From CAYUQT01 sp964596165 (GTDB taxonomy: Bacteria; Planctomycetota; Phycisphaerae; UBA1845; JAFGLZ01): a stretch of 64,000 bases of DNA. Below, one piece after another: positions 8,601 through 14,300 of this stretch; within the stretch, counting starts at the first letter, position 1; each line of letters begins with the position of its first letter. The stretch is from NCBI GenBank assembly GCA_964596165.1, contig CAZQTW010000009.1, positions 1-64,000 on the forward strand, read 5' to 3'. The position numbers were made by a program, and so were the translations under genes. The notes under the pieces were generated by a model. That model was not told the origin of the DNA. It searched no databases and saw only the letters and a list, made by a program, of their open reading frames with translations.

Positions 8601-10492
8601 TGCTCGGACGCAAGCTCGACGATCTGTTGGGCGAACTGGGCCTCGACGATGCCCCACATCCGGCCCACATCAGCGTCAAGGCGCCGGTCTTCCCGTTCGG
8701 CAAGTTTCCGGGTGTGGACGCCATCCTCGGGCCGGAGATGCGGAGCACGGGCGAAGTCATGGGAATCGCTCGGCGTTTCGGAGCGGCATTTGCCAAGGCT
8801 CAGATGGGCGCCGGTTACAGGTTGCCGACGCGCGGAACGGCCTTCGTCAGCGTCAACGACGCGGACAAGCCGTTGATCGTCCCGGTGGCGCGACAATTGG
8901 CCGACATGGGATTTCGCCTGTTGGCCACGACCGGCACTCACAAGGTCCTGTCCGAGGCGGGCATCGCGGCCGAACCCATCGGAAAGATCCAGGATCAGGC
9001 CAAACCGAACATGATCGACCTGATCGAAGACGGCACGGTTGCGCTGCTGATCAACACGCCCACCCGCAAAGGCCGCGACACGGACGAGGGGCACTTGCGG
9101 GCCGCGGCGATCGCACACAACCGGTTGCTGGTAACGACCATCACCGGCGCGAAGGCCCTGGTGGCCGCCATTGCGGAACTGAGACAGAACGCCTGGAGCG
9201 TGACCGCATTGCAGGACTACTTCGCCCCCGCGGCTCCCGCCGCCGAAGTGACGATGCCTCTGGCGGCCGCCCGCCCCATGCCCACGCGGGGACGTCGATT
9301 CCTCTTCGGCGTCGTGTCGGCCGCCGCCAGTCTGATCTTCACGTTCGGACTGCTGGAAATCGGGCTGCGCCTTTCCGGCCGCGTCACCGATGTCCCCCGA
9401 TACGAATGGGACCCGGCCGTCGGTCCGGTGCGACAGCGGAATCAGAGCGGCGTCTACATCGACCATAATGTTCGCGTCCCGTACCACTTCAACAGCCAGG
9501 GCTTCAACGACACTCGCGAGTACACGCCGGTCAAGCCGGCGGGGACGGTGCGTGTGGCTGTCGTGGGCGACTCGTTTGTGGAAGCGCTCCGCGTACCCAA
9601 CCGCGACCGATTCGTCGAGATGGCGCAATCCAAGATGAACAAACAAGGCGTTCCGAGCCAGTGGTATGCCTTCGGCTGTTCGGGCTTTGGAACCGCCCAG
9701 GAATACCTGCTGATACGTAATCGCGTGCTGGACTACAACCCCGACGTCGTCTTGATGCTGTTCGTCGTCAACGACGTTTACGATACGTCACCGTACCTGA
9801 CGCAGATCCCGAGCTACGTGCCCGCCTTTACGCTGACCTCCCAAGGCAGGCTACAGGCCCTGCCGGTTCAGCCGTTTGAGTTGCCTGCCTGGCGAACTCT
9901 TCTGACCTACTCCGCCGTCGTTCGGTATTCGCTCTTCCACGCCGGACTGATCCGCTTCTTCGTCAGCGCCGGCCACGGGGGCGAAATGCCCCGTGAACAG
10001 TTCGGCCCGCACCGACCCGTGGAAAACCTTGCCGGCGGGGACTTGCTTGAGCGACAGAAGAAGTCTTGGGTGCTCATTGAAAGGTTGCTGGGCGAAACCG
10101 CCGCCGAATGCCAACGGCGAGCTTGCCGGTTCGGTCTGGTTTGGGAGGGCCTACAGCCTGCCCTCGTCGCCGCCGCTCAGGACCGACCGTTCGAACCGAC
10201 ACCCTCCGACAAGGATCCCGAATGCCTCGGCGACCGCCGCTACTACATGGGTGAAATGCTGGAGCCCATTTGCCGTCGTCAGAACATCCCGTACCTCGAC
10301 CTCACCGAAGCCTTGCTCCGGCGCATCAAGGCCGAGCACGCCCGCCATGATTTCCCCAACGACCCCCACTGGAACCGCCTCGGCAATGCGGCAGCCGCCG
10401 ATGCCATCGCACCATGGGTCATGCGGATGCTCGAAACAAAGCCGGGCCTTGGCGAACCAACCCAAGCATCGACCACGAAGTCGGTCCCGTAG
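5642..10492 (+). CDS. carB: Carbamoyl-phosphate synthase large subunit fused to a membrane-anchored SGNH hydrolase
   Basis: Residues 1 to about 1195 are a full CarB, which makes carbamoyl phosphate from bicarbonate, ATP and glutamine-derived ammonia for pyrimidine and arginine synthesis. Both halves are seen: [20 protein letters not shown] and [20 protein letters not shown], with ATP-grasp glycine loops ([23 protein letters not shown]) and ending in an MGS-like regulatory domain ([16 protein letters not shown]). It is about 120 residues longer than usual because of Ala/Pro-rich inserts. With no stop codon, the frame continues into a membrane helix (about 1220-1242) and a domain with GDSF (Ser1311) and DPHWN (Asp1574, His1576), the blocks of an SGNH/GDSL hydrolase. 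ATGs at 9254 and 9278 could start a separate protein, but neither has a ribosome site. No carA is adjacent. The CarB call is certain; whether the fusion is made as one chain is open. Confidence 0.93.
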   Translation: [1616 protein letters not shown]

Positions 10493-10675
10493 GCCTCCCA
10501 ATATCCTGGGTCAGCGGCCGTTGGCCTTCAGCGCTATCCGTGCTGTCGGCTTCAGACCCTGCCGACCGACGGAACCACCCTGGCCGACGCTTGAGGTACG
10601 CCCGTCCGCACCAGACACTCAAAGAGTACTTCTGCCCCAAGAAGGTCACACCCACCAAGTCCAAATCCAACCAGA

Positions 10676-10687
10676 TGTAAGTCATTT
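10676..10687 (+). promoter_or_regulatory. AT-rich upstream box TGTAAGTCATTT (copy 1, ABC/GTPase/Fe-S operon)
   Basis: TGTAAGTCATTT lies 116 bases before the ABC ATPase start and points toward it. The identical 12-mer occurs on the opposite strand at 13654-13665, pointing at the RHH gene, and a one-base-shorter relative (TGTAAGCATTT) lies upstream of the PEP-CTERM phosphatase gene. It sits in an AT-rich islet that stands out from the GC-rich surroundings. Function is inferred only. Confidence 0.4.
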
Positions 10688-10733
10688 ATGAAAAAGTCTT
10701 TACACGAAATCGATGAATATGCACGGTTTCTTG

Positions 10734-10772
10734 TTGACTCTTATTGGAGTGTTGTTACACTCTAATAAGAGT
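10734..10772 (+). promoter_or_regulatory. Promoter overlapped by a 15-bp inverted repeat (probable operator)
   Basis: TTGACT (10734-10739) and TACACT (10756-10761), 16 bases apart, make a good sigma-70 promoter. The arms ACTCTTATTGGAGTG (10737-10751) and CACTCTAATAAGAGT (10758-10772) are reverse complements except for one position and are separated by TTGTTA. The repeat covers the space between the two hexamers and the -10 itself, the classic place for a dimeric repressor. A plausible binder is the ribbon-helix-helix protein encoded at the end of the operon. An RNA hairpin is less likely because the expected transcription start is near 10768. Confidence 0.6.
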
Positions 10773-10791
10773 GTCAAGCGGAGGACCGTTT

Positions 10792-11619
10792 GTGGACATC
10801 CAAAGCATTACGATCATTGGTGGGTGCGGCAAGGACGGCGAACCGGAACCCGTGGCCGAGGTCACGCTCAAGATGGGACAGATCCTGAGCGTCGTCGGGC
10901 CCACCGGCTGTGGGAAGACGACACTGATCAACGACATCGAGCTATTCGCGGACAACAATACCCCGTCGGGCCGCAGGGTCCTCGTGAATGGCGGACCTCC
11001 GCCCGAAGAGTACACGTCCGATCCTTCGCATCATCCCGTCGCGATGATATCGCAGCACACGAACTTCCTTTCGGATCTGCCGGTCAAGACGTTCCTCGCG
11101 ACGCACGCGGCTATTCGGCTGGGCAACTCACCCGGAGATTCGAAGGCACCGTTCGTGGAGGAAGCCGTTTGCGAGACCGTGGATTTCGCCAATCAGCTCA
11201 CGGGCGAGCCGTTGATCGTGGAAAGCCCGATGACCGAACTGTCGGGCGGACAGACCCGTGCCCTTCTGATCGCGGACGCCGTCATCATCGGCAGTTCGCC
11301 CATCATTCTTCTCGATGAGATTGAGAACGCCGGGATTCACCGGACGCGGGCGTTGGAGCTCCTTAGGGAATACCGAAAGATCTTCATCTTTGTGACGCAC
11401 GATCCACGCATAGCCCTCCTTTCCGATTTTCGGATCGTGATGAGCCGGGGTGCCATGCAGGAGGTCATCGTCACCGAACGCGAGGAGCGCGAGGTAGCCG
11501 AGGAGATCAAGAAGCTCGATGACCTCCTGCTGCACTTCCGGAATCGAATCCGCTCGGGCCATCGCCTCGGCCAAGCGGAGCTCGAGGAGCGACTGCGAGC
11601 GCTGGGATACATCGTTTAG
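10792..11619 (+). CDS. Soluble ABC-type ATPase of a putative metallocentre-assembly operon
   Basis: The GTG at 10792 is chosen because GGAGG (10780-10784) sits 7 bases upstream; an in-frame GTG at 10771 has no such site. The 275-residue protein is one ABC ATPase domain: Walker A GPTGCGKTT (about 36-44), signature LSGGQTRALLIADA, Walker B IILLDEIENAG and H-loop VTHD. No membrane helices or partner permease gene are present, so it probably acts on a protein or cofactor rather than in transport. The C-terminal 35 residues are a charged helix ending ELEERLRALGYIV. This ending is almost repeated in the nearby RHH protein. It is followed by a G3E GTPase and an Fe-S protein. The exact function is unknown to me. 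Confidence 0.8.
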   Translation: MDIQSITIIGGCGKDGEPEPVAEVTLKMGQILSVVGPTGCGKTTLINDIELFADNNTPSGRRVLVNGGPPPEEYTSDPSHHPVAMISQHTNFLSDLPVKTFLATHAAIRLGNSPGDSKAPFVEEAVCETVDFANQLTGEPLIVESPMTELSGGQTRALLIADAVIIGSSPIILLDEIENAGIHRTRALELLREYRKIFIFVTHDPRIALLSDFRIVMSRGAMQEVIVTEREEREVAEEIKKLDDLLLHFRNRIRSGHRLGQAELEERLRALGYIV

Positions 11620-11669
11620 TGCGAACGGGTGGCGCCCGGGGTTGCAGACGGGGCGCGGCATCCGCAGAA

Positions 11670-11724
11670 CCGGGCTGTCCCCAGCCCGGCCAGGCCGGCG
11701 TGCCTGCCACGGAACGGCCCGTGG
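11670..11724. repeat. GC-rich hairpin cluster between the ABC ATPase and GTPase genes
   Basis: CCGGGCTG-TCCC-CAGCCCGG (11670-11689) is a perfect 8-bp stem with a 4-base loop. CCACGG-AACGGC-CCGTGG (11707-11724) gives a second stem. The 169-base gap holding them is long for an operon of this kind. The structure could stabilise or attenuate the polycistronic mRNA, or be a REP-like repeat. No T-run follows, so it is not a standard rho-independent terminator. Confidence 0.55.
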
Positions 11725-11788
11725 CCGTGCCAGGGAGGATACGCCGGTTCGGTAGCAGGACTCACGATTCTTTGGCAGGGGCAATTGC

Positions 11789-12490
11789 ATGAAGGCAGTG
11801 ATTTGTGCGGGTCCCCCGACCTGCGGCAAGACGACCGTATTGAAGCAAGTAGTCAAGCGTCTGCTCGCGAAAGACCTCACGCCGGCGTACCTCAAGATCG
11901 ACGTGCAGTATGCGGACGAAGACGAGACCTTCGCGAACGAGTTCGAGATACCGACGAAGAAGGCCTACAGCGGCGAACTCTGTCCGGACCACTGCAACGT
12001 GATGGTCCTCGGCGAGGCCATCGACTGGGCACAGGACAACAAGGCGGACTACCTCTTGGTCGAAACGGCCGGACTGTGTTTGCGGTGTTCGCCCTACATC
12101 GAGGGATCGTTGGGCATCGTCGTGCTCGAGGCCACCAGCGGAATGAACCTGCCGCGGAAGATCGGTCCGATGCTGTCGCTGGCCGACGTGGCCGTCGTCA
12201 CGAAGATCGACCTGGTCTCCCAGGCCGAACGCGAGGTCTTCCGGGCGCGAATCCTCGAGGCCGTCCCCAATGTTCGCGTCGTGGAGGTGGATGCGCTGTA
12301 CGGCATCGGCGTCGACCCGCTGGTCCGCCGAATCCGACAGGCGCCGGACGTGGCTTATCCGCTCTACCTGAGGGGCAATCCGCCCGTCGGCACGTGCACG
12401 ATCTGCGTCGGCAAGAAGGAAATCGGCTGGAAGCAGCACTTCGGCGTGGTCCGGCCACTCGAAAGCGACATCTTCTACAGAGGAGAATGA
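11789..12490 (+). CDS. G3E-family (HypB/UreG/CobW-like) GTPase
   Basis: The 233-residue protein has a Walker A AGPPTCGKTT (7-16), a switch region VETAGLCLRCSPYI and a G4-like TKIDL. These place it near the G3E GTPases, which insert metals or cofactors into enzymes (HypB for nickel hydrogenase, UreG for urease, CobW/MeaB types). Extra Cys pairs in ELCPDHC, LCLRC and GTCTICVG could bind metal or an Fe-S cluster. It is not clearly HypB, UreG or CooC. It lies 169 bases after the ABC ATPase and its stop overlaps a possible ATG of the Fe-S gene, so the two are translationally linked. Its likely role is nucleotide-dependent delivery of a metal or cluster together with its neighbours. Confidence 0.78.
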   Translation: MKAVICAGPPTCGKTTVLKQVVKRLLAKDLTPAYLKIDVQYADEDETFANEFEIPTKKAYSGELCPDHCNVMVLGEAIDWAQDNKADYLLVETAGLCLRCSPYIEGSLGIVVLEATSGMNLPRKIGPMLSLADVAVVTKIDLVSQAEREVFRARILEAVPNVRVVEVDALYGIGVDPLVRRIRQAPDVAYPLYLRGNPPVGTCTICVGKKEIGWKQHFGVVRPLESDIFYRGE

Positions 12491-12492
12491 CG

Positions 12493-13209
12493 ATGGGGAA
12501 CAGCACCTCGAACGGGAACACAGAGACCGTAGCCGTGAGCCTTCCCGGCCTCGATTGCGGGGCGTGTGGGTTTCGCTCATGTGAGGACTTCGCCCGGTTG
12601 TTGACGGAGCGACCGGATGAGATGAAGCGATGCATCCATCTGAGCGGAGCAAAGGCGACCGGGTGTGCAACCGTTCGGACGGCCGCGGCCTGCCCGGCGT
12701 CGTGCAAGAGCTGTGGCGACACGGACGAACGGGTTGCGCCCAACTGGAAAGACTCGCTGGGCCGCGAGTACGACTTCATCCTCGACACGTTTCCCAACGA
12801 ACCCGGACCGCGCGAGACGATCCTACCCCATAATCCACAACTCACGAAGGAGATGGGCATCGCGAAGGGCGACATCATCATCGGCCGGCCGCTGGGTATG
12901 TCGTGCGGCTGCCCGATCACACACTGCGGCGTGGTGATGGACGCGGACACCAAGAACGGCGTTATCGTTTGGTGCGTGACGGGACCGCTCGGACCGCGGG
13001 CGGGCGCACACAAGGACATCGGCTACTACTCGGCCGAGGCCTACGAAGGATTGGTGAGGGACACTCAGAAGGAACTGCGCATCGGAATGCGATATTGGTT
13101 CCTGCCCCGCCGATGCATGCTCCAGTGGCGACACAGCGGCCTAGTCAACTTCGTCAACAAGACCAAGAACGGCCATCAGGTTCGGATCGAGGGCCTGCTT
13201 ATCGGATAG
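12493..13209 (+). CDS. Fe-S protein with 4Fe-4S 'Fe4' domain and two further Cys groups
   Basis: The ATG at 12493 is 7 bases after AGGAG (12481-12485); an ATG at 12487 overlaps the GTPase stop but is too close to that site. The 238-residue protein starts with an Fe4-like cluster motif, CGACGFRSC plus a later Cys in MKRCIHL, as in the small Fe-S domain of corrinoid and acetyl-CoA synthase proteins. A second group (ACPASCKSC) and a third (MSCGCPITHC) follow. The C-terminal half is well ordered (DIIIGRPLGM, YFLPRRCMLQWRHSGLVNF analogues) and I cannot assign it to an enzyme. It ends 3 bases before the convergent RHH gene. It is likely the scaffold or client of the ATPase/GTPase pair. Confidence 0.72.
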   Translation: MGNSTSNGNTETVAVSLPGLDCGACGFRSCEDFARLLTERPDEMKRCIHLSGAKATGCATVRTAAACPASCKSCGDTDERVAPNWKDSLGREYDFILDTFPNEPGPRETILPHNPQLTKEMGIAKGDIIIGRPLGMSCGCPITHCGVVMDADTKNGVIVWCVTGPLGPRAGAHKDIGYYSAEAYEGLVRDTQKELRIGMRYWFLPRRCMLQWRHSGLVNFVNKTKNGHQVRIEGLLIG

Positions 13210-13212
13210 TCC

Positions 13213-13452
13213 TCACTCAATATACCCCAGCGCCTTCAGACGCTGCCGAATGGCGTCGACTTCACGAGCGGTCAGGCCGGGGGCTTCGCGTTCGAGCTTG
13301 CCGCCGGCCGCGACATCGCGAAGCACGTAGACGGCGAACTCCGTCACGCTCCGAAACCCCGTGTTCACGATGAGCTTGGACAGGTTCTGATACAGCTCCG
13401 CCGGGATCTTGAGCGTAACCATCTTGCCGGTACCCGGATTCTTGGGTGACAT
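13213..13452 (-). CDS. Ribbon-helix-helix (CopG/Arc-like) DNA-binding protein
   Basis: The start at 13452 follows CAGGAGCG on the reverse strand. The 79 residues show MVTLKIPAELYQNLSKLI (beta strand and helix) and GFRSVTEFAVYVLRDVAA (second helix), the normal RHH fold that binds inverted repeats as a dimer. The last 20 residues, ending AIRQRLKALGYIE, resemble the end of the ABC ATPase at the start of the operon. It is convergent with the Fe-S gene (3-base gap). The inference is that it represses the promoter at 10734-10772, and perhaps its own. It could also be the antitoxin-like part of another system, but no toxin gene is next to it. Confidence 0.75.
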   Translation of the reverse strand: MSPKNPGTGKMVTLKIPAELYQNLSKLIVNTGFRSVTEFAVYVLRDVAAGGKLEREAPGLTAREVDAIRQRLKALGYIE

Positions 13453-13817
13453 GGGCCGCTCCTGCTTGGGTCGCCCGCCAGTATAGCGCGGGGGTCGTTG
13501 CCGCGCCAAAGACTCTTTTTGCAACCCCGATCGGCACGAACACTCCTACTCCTGCACCGATCCTCCCAACCTATGGCCCGCTTGTCGACCACGCATTATC
13601 GTTTTTTCATCTTCCCGTCATCTCGAGAGGTGTTACCCTTAACAGTTGTTAGAAAATGACTTACAGACAACAACGTGGATGAGCACCAGGATGCGTGAAG
13701 GGGGATTGGCGCGGGCGGAAAACGTCGTACAATAGCGGCCAATCAAGTCCGACAATTGCGAGCGGCATGAGGCGGCCGAACGAGTGGGGCTTTTCTGATA
13801 TCGCAGGAGGTGTACGG
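13453..13817. other. Divergent intergenic region with AT-rich regulatory patch
   Basis: This 365-base gap lies between the RHH gene (reverse) and the membrane protein gene (forward). It contains an A/T-rich stretch (about 13600-13680) with the box described separately and a small palindrome TGTTA-CCCT-TAACA (13631-13644). A -10-like ATTATC/GATAAT lies at about 13594 on the reverse strand. No gene is visible in it. Confidence 0.5.
13648..13665 (-). promoter_or_regulatory. AT-rich upstream box TGTAAGTCATTTTCTAAC (copy 2, RHH gene)
   Basis: On the reverse strand this reads TGTAAGTCATTTTCTAAC, 196 bases before the RHH start and pointing toward it. Its first 12 bases equal the box at 10676-10687, and the whole closely matches TGTAAGCATTTGCTAAC at 56018-56034. 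The three bases before it are GTC in this copy and in the third copy. Confidence 0.4.
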
Positions 13818-14246
13818 ATGGCCCGACGAAAAACGATAGGCGCTTTGGCCGTAGTCGTGGGCGTGCTGGTCGTCGCCCTGATCACCGTCGTCCGCTGGCC
13901 GAAGGACGACAAGCATCTGGCCGAACATCTCGTTGGAACGTGGGAGGCCGTCGATCCCGATAACGCCGCGCTTCACAGACGTCAGGAAGGTGTGGACATT
14001 GAGAGGGTGGTTTTCCACGCCGACGGCAGACTCACCTACATCCTCGAATCAAAATCACAGCCCAACGCATCCAAGACCGAACCATGGGGCTGGAAGATCA
14101 AGGAGGGCCGGCTAATGCTTCGCTACGCAGGCGAGGACAGCACCCAGGAATGGTTTAGGCCCATCAAGTTCGAAGTCAGCGAGACGAGTCTTTCCGTCAA
14201 CAGAAAGGGATTCCCGGTCAAGGAGTTCGCACGCGTCAGCGGCTGA
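13818..14246 (+). CDS. Small membrane-anchored protein, possible lipocalin-like LVGTWE domain
   Basis: The ATG at 13818 has a strong AGGAGG site (13805-13810). The 142-residue product has one N-terminal membrane helix (TIGALAVVVGVLVVALITVV) and then an exported domain beginning HLVGTWEAVDP. It continues with beta-strand-like segments (RVVFHADGRLTYILES, LMLRYAGEDSTQEW). LVGTWE openings are typical of small lipocalin-like or copper-resistance-like planctomycete domains, but no ligand can be named. It lies 54 bases before the YejM-like gene on the same strand. Confidence 0.6.
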   Translation: MARRKTIGALAVVVGVLVVALITVVRWPKDDKHLAEHLVGTWEAVDPDNAALHRRQEGVDIERVVFHADGRLTYILESKSQPNASKTEPWGWKIKEGRLMLRYAGEDSTQEWFRPIKFEVSETSLSVNRKGFPVKEFARVSG

Positions 14247-14300
14247 GGACACACGGGGCTTCGGCCGGAACGGTCCGGTGAGCACGGAGGTTGGTGTCGT

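Noticed and set aside
8222..9646. 474-residue reverse-strand frame opposite carB
   Set aside because: CarB motifs are continuous on the forward strand; the reverse frame has no ribosome site or recognisable domain.
10493..10540. Rho-independent terminator after carB-SGNH
   Set aside because: GGCC-GTT-GGCC is the only stem and is too short, with no T-run after it.
10493..10675. Possible transposase remnant after carB
   Set aside because: A short frame with RPHQTLKEYF resembles the end of some IS transposases, but the match is too short and no inverted repeats or other IS parts are visible.
10676..13665. 12-bp inverted copies as ends of a mobile element
   Set aside because: There is no target-site duplication beside the two 12-mers and no transposase between them; a shared regulatory box fits better because a third related copy lies elsewhere.
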